In this document: positions 8,057-16,667 of the stretch, piece by piece
How positions within the stretch are numbered: position 1 is the first letter of the stretch
Layout of the letters: the number at the start of each line of letters is the position of its first letter
Origin: Alistipes sp.
GTDB lineage: Bacteria > Bacteroidota > Bacteroidia > Bacteroidales > Rikenellaceae
Assembly: GCA_017520545.1 (NCBI GenBank)
Contig: JAFXFM010000006.1
Span: forward strand, 44,409 to 108,408
Length of the DNA stretch: 64,000 nt
Direction of reading: 5' to 3'
Position numbers and translations under genes: made by a program
Notes under the pieces: model-generated
The model's database searches: none
The model's input: only the letters and a program-made list of their open reading frames with translations
Told to the model about the DNA's origin: nothing

Positions 8057-8917
8057 ATGAAGAGAACTTTTATATTGCTGGTTGCGATATTGTCGTGCGC
8101 AGCCGTAAACGAGGCTGTGGCGTGGGGAGGTTGGGCACACAGATTTATTACATACACCGCCGATAAATATCTCGACCCCGAGGTGAAGGCGAAGGTCGAT
8201 AACTATCTTGGCTCGCCAATGATTGAGCATTGCTGCTGGATGGACGATATACGTCGTCCAATTCGTCGCAAGAATCACCCCGATCACGAAAAGGCTCAGG
8301 CGTGGCGTCCTTCGTTGAGATGGCACCATATGGTTGTCGATGAGAAGTTTCGCGTGAGCGATAAACGCTCCGCAATAGGCAGTGGCGATATGTTGCCAAA
8401 TTTGGAGAAATGCATAGAGAACCTGCGTAATCATCGCAATATGACTGACTCGGCAGTGGTGGTGAACCTCAAATATGTTATCCATATGATGCAGGATATG
8501 CACTGTCCGTCGCACATCTACTACACCGAGTTCCCCGACTGCTTTGAGCCGTTGGTCGAGGGTGGCAGAAAACGCGACCAAATGCGCATAGTATACGAGG
8601 GCGAAAAGACGTCGTATCACGCTGTGTGGGACGGAGAGTCGATACTTGTGCTCTATCCCGAGTTTGGCGAGGATTACGAGAAATTCCGCCAAAAGATGGA
8701 TAAGTACTCTGCGCGTCAGCGTGCCAAAATTTGCAGTGGCACACTGAATGATTGGGCATCGGACGCTGGCAAGCGTTGCCGTCCTATCTACGATAAGATC
8801 CAGCCCGGCGACCATATCGACAAGAAGTTCCTCATCGGCTATCGCAAAATATCGGAGGGACAGGCTATGCGTTCCGCCTACCGTTTGGCGCACATACTTA
8901 ATACAACTCTCAAATAG
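8057..8917 (+). CDS. secreted S1/P1-type nuclease, tandem copy A
   Basis: A 286-aa S1/P1 family protein. The start chosen is MKRTFILLV at 8057, because it opens a normal signal peptide and the promoter overlaps the longer frame. Cleavage after NEAVA leaves WGGWAH at the mature N-terminus, the zinc-binding Trp/His pattern. Other motifs are CCWMDD, RWHHMVVD, HMMQDMHCPSH and YHAVWDGES. Compared with the nuclease at 5479 it is longer and the GGxN part of the substrate loop is replaced by a charged insertion (EGGRKRDQM). It is followed after only 6 nt by a paralogue, so the two were probably produced by tandem duplication and share one transcript. The substrate (RNA, DNA or 3'-nucleotides) is not determinable. 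Confidence 0.88.
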   Translation: MKRTFILLVAILSCAAVNEAVAWGGWAHRFITYTADKYLDPEVKAKVDNYLGSPMIEHCCWMDDIRRPIRRKNHPDHEKAQAWRPSLRWHHMVVDEKFRVSDKRSAIGSGDMLPNLEKCIENLRNHRNMTDSAVVVNLKYVIHMMQDMHCPSHIYYTEFPDCFEPLVEGGRKRDQMRIVYEGEKTSYHAVWDGESILVLYPEFGEDYEKFRQKMDKYSARQRAKICSGTLNDWASDAGKRCRPIYDKIQPGDHIDKKFLIGYRKISEGQAMRSAYRLAHILNTTLK

Positions 8918-8923
8918 TACGAT

Positions 8924-9778
8924 ATGAAGAAGTTATTTTTGGTTTTGGTCGCCTCGTCGCTCCTCTGCGTGCAGGAGGCTGTCGCTTGGGGTGGCTGGGC
9001 GCACAAACTTATCGCCATCATTGCCGAGTCGCATCTTACGCCCGAGGCTAAGGCATTGACCGAAAAGTATCTCGGCTCGCCAATCTATAACCACGCAAGT
9101 TGGATGGACGAAGTGCCTGTATGGAAGAAGAACCACATTCCCGGTTGGGAGCAGACCTCGTGGTGGCATATGTGCACCGTAGACAAGGTAGGCAAAAATA
9201 GGTTCGCTTTAAGCGACAAACGAGCTTCGTCGGGCGATGGTGATTTGTATCCAAACCTTGTGCAGTGTGTCGATAACCTGAAAAACTATCGCAACCTCAC
9301 CGACTCGGCAGTTGTGGTGAATTTGAAGTGTGTGGTCCATATGGTGGGCGATATGCACTGCCCGTCGCACATCTTCTACACCGAGTTCGAGGACTGTTTC
9401 CCTCGTAAAATCAATGGCAAGAAGTATCGTCGCCACGACCAAATGTACGTCTACTACAACGGCAAAAAGACAACTAACCACCGCGTGTGGGACGGACTAT
9501 CAATCAAAGAGATATGGCCCGAGTATGGCTCCGACTACGAGAAGTTCTGCAAGGCCCTCGACACTGCATCGCCACGCAAGCGTGCCAAGATGTGCAAAGG
9601 CACAATAGAGGAGTGGGTGTTGCAGAATGCGAAGGATATCCGCTATATCTACGACGACATTACGCCTAACTGCAAGTTGGACCGTCAGTACTTGCTCGAC
9701 AATCAAAAACTCTCGAAACAGCAGTGTCTGCGGGCCTCATATCGTTTGGCGCATATCCTGAACGAATGCTTTAAGTAG
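8924..9778 (+). CDS. secreted S1/P1-type nuclease, tandem copy B
   Basis: A 284-aa paralogue of the preceding gene. Signal peptide MKKLFLVLVASSLLCVQEAVA, then WGGWAH. It shares with copy A the blocks DSAVVVNLK, DMHCPSHI, YTEF and DCF, the sequence RQKRAKxCxGT/PRKRAKMCKGT near the C-terminus, and an ending in SYRLAHILNxxxK. The zinc ligand motifs SWMDE, WWHMCTVD, HMVGDMHCPSH and HRVWDGLS are retained, so both copies look catalytically competent. A terminator follows within 50 nt. Confidence 0.88.
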   Translation: MKKLFLVLVASSLLCVQEAVAWGGWAHKLIAIIAESHLTPEAKALTEKYLGSPIYNHASWMDEVPVWKKNHIPGWEQTSWWHMCTVDKVGKNRFALSDKRASSGDGDLYPNLVQCVDNLKNYRNLTDSAVVVNLKCVVHMVGDMHCPSHIFYTEFEDCFPRKINGKKYRRHDQMYVYYNGKKTTNHRVWDGLSIKEIWPEYGSDYEKFCKALDTASPRKRAKMCKGTIEEWVLQNAKDIRYIYDDITPNCKLDRQYLLDNQKLSKQQCLRASYRLAHILNECFK

Positions 9779-9796
9779 AGATAGGAGTTAATAGTT

Positions 9797-9828
9797 AGGA
9801 GTTAGGGGTTGAAGCCTAACTCCTTTTT
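9797..9828. terminator. terminator between nuclease B and the OsmC gene
   Basis: Stem AGGAGTTAGG / CCTAACTCCT (9797-9806 with 9815-9824), 8-nt loop, T-run after the right arm. The left arm is partly repeated just upstream (GGAGTTAATAGTTAGG). Confidence 0.8.
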
Positions 9829-10230
9829 CTATTTCTCCTCGATGCTTACTATCGAAATGGAGTGCGATACGGGTGCTATTTTGCGTAGCATAGCCAACCC
9901 TCCGCAGTACTTCTCGGTGGCAAGTCGTATGGCGTGCGACACCTTCGGCTGCTCGTCAATATGCTTACATTCAGCGTTGTAAGCGATTGAGAAGGACACG
10001 AATTGGCTCTTGCCCTCCACCTTCTCGGTGTCGAGTTCGCCCGACATCTCAATTTCGAGTTTCAGCAACTCTACACGCTCCTTCGAAGCGATAGATTGCG
10101 CGGTAAGACCTGCACATAGTGCGGTAGAGTAGAGCAACAACTCCTTCGGGTTGAGTTTGCTCAATTCGTGTGGCTTGGTGATGGCAAATTTACCATTGCC
10201 CTCTGCGTGGATAGTGATAGATTGAAGCAT
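9829..10230 (-). CDS. OsmC/Ohr family protein
   Basis: A 133-aa protein of the OsmC-like fold, which in characterised members is a thiol peroxidase for organic hydroperoxides. It shows the usual two-part architecture: KLNPKELLLYSTALCAGLTA, holding the first conserved Cys at the start of the long central helix, and EKYCGGLAML, holding the second Cys. It is single-domain, cytosolic and without signal peptide. Which OsmC subfamily it belongs to is unclear, as many Bacteroidales members have no tested function. Confidence 0.82.
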   Translation of the reverse strand: MLQSITIHAEGNGKFAITKPHELSKLNPKELLLYSTALCAGLTAQSIASKERVELLKLEIEMSGELDTEKVEGKSQFVSFSIAYNAECKHIDEQPKVSHAIRLATEKYCGGLAMLRKIAPVSHSISIVSIEEK

Positions 10231-10322
10231 ACTATTTATATATTAGTGTTACATCACACTTCTATACAAATAGTATGCAACATTTTGGGGCTATTAGCCA
10301 TTAGCTTTTTACGCTTTCAGTC

Positions 10323-11255
10323 CTACTTGGTAGGTTCCAGAGTAATCACTGTCGGCTCGATGGTATAGACATAGTTTACCTTCGGCGTATCGCCACTCTT
10401 TTGCTCTATTGGCACTGCGATGCACTCGCCACTGCCTGCGCCACTGCGAGTTGAAGGCACGGTTACCGACGATACCAAATCAACTGTTACCCAGCCATCT
10501 CCCGTACCCGTCAGACTTATCGTCTTATCTGCTCTGATCTCGGTTTTACCATCGTGCAACATACCTCTGAACTGGTTGTAGAGAGTTGAAGAAAAATTGT
10601 ATCCGTGCCCGATTGCACTTTGGTAGTGGCTCTCAGTATATTCCTTATAATCATATATCGTATTGCATTTACCCGGATTATTCCAACTACTACCAATTAG
10701 ATAGGTGTATAATTCTTTGAAAAAGATAGCTCCTGTAACAGTGAAATAGCCTGTGTAATCGGTGCTTAACGGGTATGTTGTATTGTCATGATAGTATCTT
10801 CCATCACGTGTAACTTTGGTCATCGTTATGCTCGGTTTTAGGGTGAGCGATAAAACATTGGTGGAGTAGGTCGCCAACTCCACGCCTATGCCATCGCGCG
10901 ACCTTATGACGATATTCAAATTGTTAAATACCAATTTACCTTTGGCATAATCTACTTGGTCGAAATCATCGAGGTAGATGTCGAAGGCGCAAAAATAGGT
11001 GTCGTCCAAATTTTCGGACACCGTAAAATAGTTATCCTTAAACTTGCCTACATCCGCCAATATCTCGTAACCGTAGTTCTTGTCGAGGCTGAGAGTTGTG
11101 CGCAACTCTATACGGTCGTGTTCGACGAATGCAAACGAGAATTTTACATCCTCTATCACGGGTCCGTTCTGATAGAATTCGGGCGTTAAGTCCTCGCACG
11201 AAAGCAGTGGCATCGCCGCCACGCATACCATTATATATATAAGAAACCTTTTCAT
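10323..11255 (-). CDS. putative lipoprotein of unknown function
   Basis: A 310-aa protein that I do not recognise. The start chosen at 11255 opens MKRFLIYIMVCVAAMPLLSC, a lipoprotein signal with the lipobox cysteine at residue 20; the 29 in-frame codons upstream lie inside the next gene. The rest is beta-rich with no Cys-based motif. It begins EDLTPEFYQNGPVIED and ends with a polar tail carrying several TPKVNYVYTIEPTVI-like strands. It follows a putative outer-membrane protein by about 13 nt and is probably co-transcribed with it, so an envelope role is likely. A purine-rich AGGAGG lies just before the ATG, unusual for this genome. Confidence 0.7.
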   Translation of the reverse strand: MKRFLIYIMVCVAAMPLLSCEDLTPEFYQNGPVIEDVKFSFAFVEHDRIELRTTLSLDKNYGYEILADVGKFKDNYFTVSENLDDTYFCAFDIYLDDFDQVDYAKGKLVFNNLNIVIRSRDGIGVELATYSTNVLSLTLKPSITMTKVTRDGRYYHDNTTYPLSTDYTGYFTVTGAIFFKELYTYLIGSSWNNPGKCNTIYDYKEYTESHYQSAIGHGYNFSSTLYNQFRGMLHDGKTEIRADKTISLTGTGDGWVTVDLVSSVTVPSTRSGAGSGECIAVPIEQKSGDTPKVNYVYTIEPTVITLEPTK

Positions 11256-11268
11256 ACTCTCCCTCCTT

Positions 11269-12135
11269 TTAGAAACAAACACCAACACTGATGTTGCCTG
11301 CGAAGCCAATCTTTGGTGTGTAGATGCTACCCACAGCAACATTAAACCACTTCATTTTCCACATCAAGCCCATATCGATAGCCACTTTTGGCGCACTCAT
11401 ATCCGAAATGTAGTAAGTATCGCCCGATATGGCATCGCCATAGTACACCTTTCGCCACGATGTGCCCACACCTGCATAGAGGTGGAGTGGGCAAGCCATA
11501 CGCAGCAATACACCAGCTGTCAGAGCGTTATAGCGTGAGCGTACCGGTGTGTCGTAGTAGCGCATTGCGCCGAAGCAACCATCGGTAGAGTTGATAATAT
11601 CGTCCGAAGAGGTTTTTATACTCTCCATATCGCCGCCAAATACTCCTTTGGCATAGCCGCCAATCACTTTGTTGCTGCCCCAACCGACCATAAAACCGTA
11701 GGCGAGGTTGTCCGGCTCTTTGATTGTAGGCATAGCGAGGCTGAACGAAGCAAACCAACGCCCTTTGCGAGGGTCGCGCTCCGCCTTTTTCTTTTCGCGT
11801 GCCTCCTTCTTGGCAGCGGATATTTCCGCCTTTTCAGCCTTCTTGTCCTCTTTGAGTCGGAATAGAATTATCGAGCCGTCGATCTCGGCCTCCATATCGG
11901 CATAGCCCGGATGCGAAGCCTTTATGCGACGGCAGTAGGGCGTAACTCGCAACTCGAAAGTGCCACCCTGTGTCGATACAGTTGCAGCCTCCTCGTCGAT
12001 AGCCTGAATCAGCACGCCCACCAAAGCCCTATCGTTGGCATCACGAACAAAGCCCTTTATCACTACGGAGTTGCTTTGTGCCGTTGCCACGAGGGCAAAG
12101 AGAACGAATAGAAATGAGGTTAAAACCTTTCTCAT
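11269..12135 (-). CDS. carboxypeptidase-regulatory-like domain + small outer-membrane beta-barrel protein
   Basis: A 288-aa exported protein. Signal peptide of about 19 aa (ends ATAQ). Residues 20-95 form a CarboxypepD-reg-like beta-sandwich (VVIKGFVRDANDRALVGVLI... HPGYADMEAEI). A Lys/Glu/Ala-rich linker (about 95-122) is followed by roughly 160 residues of alternating amphipathic strands ending in aromatic phenylalanine (ISVGVCF), as in outer-membrane barrels. Resembles the DKxxK-linker plus barrel proteins common in Bacteroidales. It probably sits in the outer membrane and forms an operon with the downstream lipoprotein gene. No function can be assigned. Confidence 0.75.
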   Translation of the reverse strand: MRKVLTSFLFVLFALVATAQSNSVVIKGFVRDANDRALVGVLIQAIDEEAATVSTQGGTFELRVTPYCRRIKASHPGYADMEAEIDGSIILFRLKEDKKAEKAEISAAKKEAREKKKAERDPRKGRWFASFSLAMPTIKEPDNLAYGFMVGWGSNKVIGGYAKGVFGGDMESIKTSSDDIINSTDGCFGAMRYYDTPVRSRYNALTAGVLLRMACPLHLYAGVGTSWRKVYYGDAISGDTYYISDMSAPKVAIDMGLMWKMKWFNVAVGSIYTPKIGFAGNISVGVCF

Positions 12136-12232
12136 AATAGTTTAGCTTTTAGCCATCTAGTCATTGGCTATATTGAAAATTGTTTTTACGAGTAGGTCAA
12201 TTTGTGTGGGTTAGTTTGCCCCGAAGGGCGAG

Positions 12233-12263
12233 GAAAATAGGGCAGAGGCACCCCCTGCCCTAT
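12233..12263 (-). terminator. galM terminator
   Basis: Stem ATAGGGCAG / CTGCCCTAT (12237-12245 with 12255-12263) followed on the minus strand by TTTTCC. It begins 7 nt after the galM stop. The U-run is short. Confidence 0.6.
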
Positions 12264-12269
12264 GAGTGA

Positions 12270-13325
12270 TTAGTAGGTGCGGAGCTGGAATACAATCTTA
12301 TTGCAGTACAACTCGCCCTCGTGCAAGAGAATAGATGGGAACTGCGGCTGGTTGATAGCATCGGGATGTACCTGACACTCGATAGCCACACCGGCATAGT
12401 CTTCGTAGCGTGAGCCCGACTTTGTGATAGGGCAGCCACCCGACAACCAGTTGCCGGTGTAGACCATACAACCCGGTTGCGACGACAGCACCTTTACCAG
12501 ACGGCCTGTCTTCTCGCAACGCAACTCGCCAACCTCGCCGAGGATATTCTTCTGCCAGCCATCAACTACAAAGTAGTGGTCGTGCCCTCTAAATAAATCG
12601 ATGTGGTTGAAAATCGAGCCTATATCCTTGCCCAAACGGTTCCAATCGGTGAAATCTTGTGCTGAGCCCTTCATCGGGAGCAATTTGCCCGTAGGAATCT
12701 GCACCTCGTTAGCCTCCAACACGTACGAGGCGTTAAGCTTCAACTCGTGGTCGAAAATAGTCTCGCCACTCGCCTCGCCAGCCAAGTTCCAGTAGACGTG
12801 GTTGGTGAGGTTTACAGGCGTTGTACCATCGCTCTTTGCGAGGTAGGTGATTTCGAGGTTGTTCTCGTCGTCGAAATCGTAGATTGCCTCTACGGTCAAT
12901 TCGTGCGGATAACCTTGGTCGCCATCCTCCGATACGAGCGAGAATACTACTCGGTTGGTCTCCACGCGCGACTCCCACAAGCGGTTGGCATAACCCTTCG
13001 TGCCACCGTGAAGGTGGTTTGGACCATTATTCACTTCGAGGCGATACTCCACGCCCTCAACCGTCATCTTGCCACCTGCGATGCGGTTTGCCACACGACC
13101 TACGCTCTTGCCACTTGCAGCACCATCGCCAAAGTAGCTCATAGGGTCGCGATAGCCGAGTACCACGTCGTCAATCTTGCCGTTGCGGTCAGCGTACTTC
13201 ACCGACACGATAGCAGCACCCACGTTTGTGAGTTGAACCTCGCTACCGAGAGCATTTTTTAGCGTGTAGATGATTATCGCTTCGCCTTCGGGGGTTGCAC
13301 CCCATACATTCTGTTCTATTGTCAT
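12270..13325 (-). CDS. galM: aldose 1-epimerase (mutarotase)
   Basis: Interconverts alpha and beta anomers of galactose/glucose in the Leloir pathway. 351 aa, normal length. Motifs include GRVANRIAGGKMTVEG, NNGPNHLHGGTKGYANRLWE with the substrate-binding His, VNLTNHVYWNLAG with the catalytic His, and a late GVAIECQVHPDAINQPQFPS containing the catalytic Glu. No signal peptide, so cytosolic. It lies 21 nt downstream of gltX and is probably co-transcribed, though the two are functionally unrelated. Confidence 0.95.
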   Translation of the reverse strand: MTIEQNVWGATPEGEAIIIYTLKNALGSEVQLTNVGAAIVSVKYADRNGKIDDVVLGYRDPMSYFGDGAASGKSVGRVANRIAGGKMTVEGVEYRLEVNNGPNHLHGGTKGYANRLWESRVETNRVVFSLVSEDGDQGYPHELTVEAIYDFDDENNLEITYLAKSDGTTPVNLTNHVYWNLAGEASGETIFDHELKLNASYVLEANEVQIPTGKLLPMKGSAQDFTDWNRLGKDIGSIFNHIDLFRGHDHYFVVDGWQKNILGEVGELRCEKTGRLVKVLSSQPGCMVYTGNWLSGGCPITKSGSRYEDYAGVAIECQVHPDAINQPQFPSILLHEGELYCNKIVFQLRTY

Positions 13326-13346
13326 ATCAGTAGTAGTTTTTTGATT

Positions 13347-14882
13347 TTATTCGAGTGGCTTTACATTTGCCAAGAGGTAGTCGATACGTTTGAGGCACTC
13401 CTCCTTGCCGATGAATGACGTTACATCGTACATACCCGGACCTTTGCCTGCGCCCACCAGAGCCAAACGCAAAGTGTTCATAATCTGCCCCATACCGTAC
13501 TCCTTCTCGGTAATCCAAGCGTGCACAATCTGCTCGGTGTTTTCCAATGAGAAGTCGTCAATCGACGCCAATACCTCACGCAACTCTGCCAAACGAGCAG
13601 GGTTGTCGCCCTTCCAATACTTCTTCAACTGCTTCTCCTCATATTCGGTAGGAGCAACGAAGAAGTAGGAGGTCAAATCCCACAAATCGCTCACGAACGT
13701 AGCACGCTCCTTCATAATGAATGCCGCCTTGCCTGCCACCTCGTCCGTAACCTCAATGCCGTGCTCGCGCAAGATAGGCTGATAAACAGCACTCAACTCC
13801 TCGGCTGTTTTGCGGTGCATATATTGCGCATTGAACCACTTCGCCTTATCGGGTTGGAAGCGTGCTCCCGCCTTCGACACACGGTCGAGCGAGAAGGCAT
13901 TAATCAACTCCTGCATCGAGAATATCTCCTGCTCGGTACCCGGGTTCCAGCCAAGCAACGCCAGCATATTTATAAATGCCTCGGCAAAGTAGCCGTCCTC
14001 GCGGTAGCCGCGAGCCGTCTCGCCCGTAGTTGGCGATACCCAATGGAGTGGGAATACAGGGAATCCCATCTTGTCGCCATCGCGTTTCGATAATTTACCG
14101 CCACCCGTAGGCTTCAACAGCAACGGAAGGTGCGCAAACTCGGGCTGAGTGTCGGTCCAACCGAATGCCTTGTACAAAAGGTAGTGCAGTGGCAGCGATG
14201 GTAACCACTCCTCGCCACGAATAACGTGCGAAATCTCCATCAAATGATCATCAACGATGTTTGCCAAGTGATACGTTGGCAGTGCATCGACCGACTTGTA
14301 AAGTACTTTGTCGTCGAGTGTAGAGGTGTTTACCTCCACATCGCCACGAATCAAATCGTGCATCTTTACAACCTCGTTCTCGGGCATCTTGAAGCGGATA
14401 ACCCACACATCGCCGCGAGCAATGCGCTCCTCGACCTCCTCCTTCGCAAGCGAGAGCGATGTCGGAAGGGTAGTGCGCACTTTATAGTTGTAGGCGAAGG
14501 TTTCGCCTCGACTCTCATACTCTTTGCGAAGAGCGTCCAACTCCTCGGCGCTATCGAAAGCGTAGTATGCCCAACCAGCCTCTACAAGCTGTGTGGCATA
14601 TTTCAAATACAACTCGCGACGCTCACTCTGGCGATATGGAGCGTGAGGGCCGCCAACGCCGACACCCTCGTCAATCTCGATGCCGCACCATTTGAGAGAC
14701 TCGATAATATAATCCTCTGCACCCGGTACGAAACGCTGCGAGTCGGTATCCTCGATACGAAGAATCATCTTACCGCCATTGCGACGGGCAAAGAGGTAGT
14801 TGTAGAGTGCAGTACGCACACCGCCGATATGAAGAGGTCCCGTAGGACTTGGCGCAAAGCGTACTCTAACTTCTCTGTTCAT
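13347..14882 (-). CDS. gltX: glutamate--tRNA ligase
   Basis: Class I aminoacyl-tRNA synthetase, 511 aa. The catalytic Rossmann fold starts at once: [20 protein letters not shown] holds the HIGH-type signature (HIGG), and KLSKRDG is the KMSKS-type loop. An anticodon-binding alpha-helical C-terminal domain follows (from about 330). The discriminating GluRS features are normal and no Gln-specific insertion is seen. A short AT-rich spacer of simple repeats separates it from the upstream nucleotidyltransferase gene. Confidence 0.97.
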   Translation of the reverse strand: MNREVRVRFAPSPTGPLHIGGVRTALYNYLFARRNGGKMILRIEDTDSQRFVPGAEDYIIESLKWCGIEIDEGVGVGGPHAPYRQSERRELYLKYATQLVEAGWAYYAFDSAEELDALRKEYESRGETFAYNYKVRTTLPTSLSLAKEEVEERIARGDVWVIRFKMPENEVVKMHDLIRGDVEVNTSTLDDKVLYKSVDALPTYHLANIVDDHLMEISHVIRGEEWLPSLPLHYLLYKAFGWTDTQPEFAHLPLLLKPTGGGKLSKRDGDKMGFPVFPLHWVSPTTGETARGYREDGYFAEAFINMLALLGWNPGTEQEIFSMQELINAFSLDRVSKAGARFQPDKAKWFNAQYMHRKTAEELSAVYQPILREHGIEVTDEVAGKAAFIMKERATFVSDLWDLTSYFFVAPTEYEEKQLKKYWKGDNPARLAELREVLASIDDFSLENTEQIVHAWITEKEYGMGQIMNTLRLALVGAGKGPGMYDVTSFIGKEECLKRIDYLLANVKPLE

Positions 14883-14968
14883 TCGAAAATTAACAATTAA
14901 AAATTAAAAATTAGCAAAGGGGCAATAGAGCATTTTGCACCCTATAACCCCTAATGCTCAATGTGTTA

Positions 14969-15886
14969 TTATTTCCACAAATCGCGTGGATATACGCCCT
15001 CCTCAATCAACTTCTCGATTTTGGCTACCAACATAGGCTTATCCTCCTTGTAGGTTACGCCAAACCACTGTGCAGTGGTCGAGAGCACCTTCAAACGAGC
15101 CTCGCCCGAAGCAACCAACTTATTAACCATCAACGGAATGAAAAACTCCGCTTTGAGGTTGGTCTTAACATCGTCCGAAGCGAGGAACTCTTTGAAGCCC
15201 TCAGCCGAGTGGGCGAAGTAGTCAGGTGTGAAACCGAAGAAGTTCATCGAAACAGGAGTATTCTCCTCGAGTGGCTGGTCGTCGCCCAAGTCGTGGAATA
15301 CGATAGTGCCCTCGGCGTTGCGCTCAATCTTTGTACGCTCAACCATCGAAGTCAGGAAACGATTTTCATCAACTGTGCAAACGCCACGCGATACTGTTCC
15401 ATTGTCCGACAAGGTCTTGTTTACCTCGTAGCCAATCATTGCATACTCGCCCTTTGCACCCTCCAACTGCGAGAGGTACTCGCCCATTACGCGGTAAGCA
15501 TCAGTGCCATAGAAGTCGTCTGAGTTGATAACTGCAAATGGCTCGTGAACAGCCGTTGCACCCATCATAACAGCGTGGTTTGTACCCCAAGGCTTCTCGC
15601 GTCCCTCCGGTACCGAGAAACCCTCTGGCAGGTAGTCCAACTCTTGGAATACGAAATCTACCTCGATGCGACCACCGAAACGCTCCGGTGCGAACATCTC
15701 CTTAAACTCCTTCTCGAAAGAGTGGCGGATAACGAATACCACCTTACCGAAACCTGCGCGGATAGCGTCATAAATCGAGTAGTCGATAATTGCCTCGCCG
15801 TTAGGACCTACTCCGTCCATCTGCTTCAACGAGCCATAGCGCGAGCCCATACCTGCGGCAAGCACCAAAAGTGTAGGTTTTACCAT
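14969..15886 (-). CDS. sugar-phosphate nucleotidyltransferase family protein
   Basis: A 305-aa NTP-transferase-fold protein. The start at 15886 (MVKPTLLVLAAGMGSRYG) puts the nucleotide-binding signature L-A-A-G-x-G-S-R-x-G at the extreme N-terminus as in the family. The longer frame to 15949 would run into the promoter. A further NSDDFYGTDAY segment provides the metal-binding Asp, and KPWGTNHAVMMG is a substrate loop. No acyltransferase left-handed helix at the C-terminus. Likely activates a sugar phosphate for cell-surface polysaccharide, but the sugar and nucleotide are unknown. Confidence 0.85.
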   Translation of the reverse strand: MVKPTLLVLAAGMGSRYGSLKQMDGVGPNGEAIIDYSIYDAIRAGFGKVVFVIRHSFEKEFKEMFAPERFGGRIEVDFVFQELDYLPEGFSVPEGREKPWGTNHAVMMGATAVHEPFAVINSDDFYGTDAYRVMGEYLSQLEGAKGEYAMIGYEVNKTLSDNGTVSRGVCTVDENRFLTSMVERTKIERNAEGTIVFHDLGDDQPLEENTPVSMNFFGFTPDYFAHSAEGFKEFLASDDVKTNLKAEFFIPLMVNKLVASGEARLKVLSTTAQWFGVTYKEDKPMLVAKIEKLIEEGVYPRDLWK

Positions 15887-15948
15887 AATTTTAAAGTTTT
15901 TTATTGTTGAAAAAATGTAAATTTTGCCTATTGAGTATAAAATACTCA

Positions 15949-15978
15949 CAAAGATATGTATTTTTCGCTATTCTGCAA
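15949..15978 (-). promoter_or_regulatory. promoter of the nucleotidyltransferase gene
   Basis: TATCTTTG (15949-15956) and TTG (15976-15978) with a 19-nt spacer on the minus strand. Predicted start near 15944. Confidence 0.65.
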
Positions 15979-16139
15979 AATAAAAACAAGGATTATTTGA
16001 GTTGATAGAGAGTAGTGATGATAAATGCAGAAAACAGCCGAAACGATGCTGCGGAGCGAGAGCAGAGTGTTTTATACGCTTAAAGCAGATGATTCCGTTA
16101 TTTTTTAATTTTTAATTCTTAAATTTTAATTATTTTTTG

Positions 16140-16147
16140 TACCTTCG
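16140..16147 (+). promoter_or_regulatory. -7 box of the dxr gene cluster
   Basis: TACCTTCG differs by one base from TAnnTTTG. Predicted start near 16152 and ATG at 16172. The region is a run of AT-rich simple sequence with no clear -33 TTG. Confidence 0.45.
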
Positions 16148-16171
16148 CCAAGTTAAATAGGGGCTTTCAAG

Positions 16172-16660
16172 ATGAAATTTTGGGATAAAGTAAAGAGTTG
16201 GTTCGATAATATGGCACGCGAACGACAAATCTCGGTGCAGGATAACGGTACGGAGAGGTGGAGTGCAGAGATTTCTCCGCTGAAACTTACAGCAATAGGT
16301 GTCGGCATCATAGCGGTTGTTTTTGTTGTGTTGCTGTTGCTTGTCGCCTACACTCCGCTGCTTGATTTGCTCCCAGGATATCGTACCAGCGCCACCAAAG
16401 CGCGTGAAATGCTTATACGCAATATCGTGCGCACCGACTCGTTGGAGCGAAGGCTGAACGAAATGCTTATCTACAACGAAAACCGAATACTTGTCGTTGG
16501 AGGTAAAACCCCGGCTATGCAGTCGTCAAAGAACGATTCGTTGCAACACTACAAAGAGTATGTGGCCCCCTCGAAGGAGGATTCGCTGCTTAGGCGCAAA
16601 ATGGAGAATGATGAGCGTTATCGCCCTCGCAAATCGACTGCCGAGGCGAAAAATGACTAA
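16172..16660 (+). CDS. short single-pass membrane protein, like the N-terminal half of Bacteroidetes M23 proteins
   Basis: A 162-aa protein with a cytosolic N-terminus (MKFWDKVKSWFDNMARERQ), one transmembrane helix (about residues 37-63, IGVGIIAVVFVVLLLLVAYT) and a periplasmic part with LPGYRTSATKAREMLIRNIVR and a short coiled coil DSLERRLNEMLIY. This layout is familiar from the first half of envelope M23 (LytM) peptidases in this phylum. The peptidase domain (HxxxD / HxH) is absent and the chain ends in a charged tail. dxr begins 7 nt later, so both are in one operon. Either a scaffold or a remnant; the function is not known. Confidence 0.75.
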   Translation: MKFWDKVKSWFDNMARERQISVQDNGTERWSAEISPLKLTAIGVGIIAVVFVVLLLLVAYTPLLDLLPGYRTSATKAREMLIRNIVRTDSLERRLNEMLIYNENRILVVGGKTPAMQSSKNDSLQHYKEYVAPSKEDSLLRRKMENDERYRPRKSTAEAKND

Positions 16661-16667
16661 CTGATAA

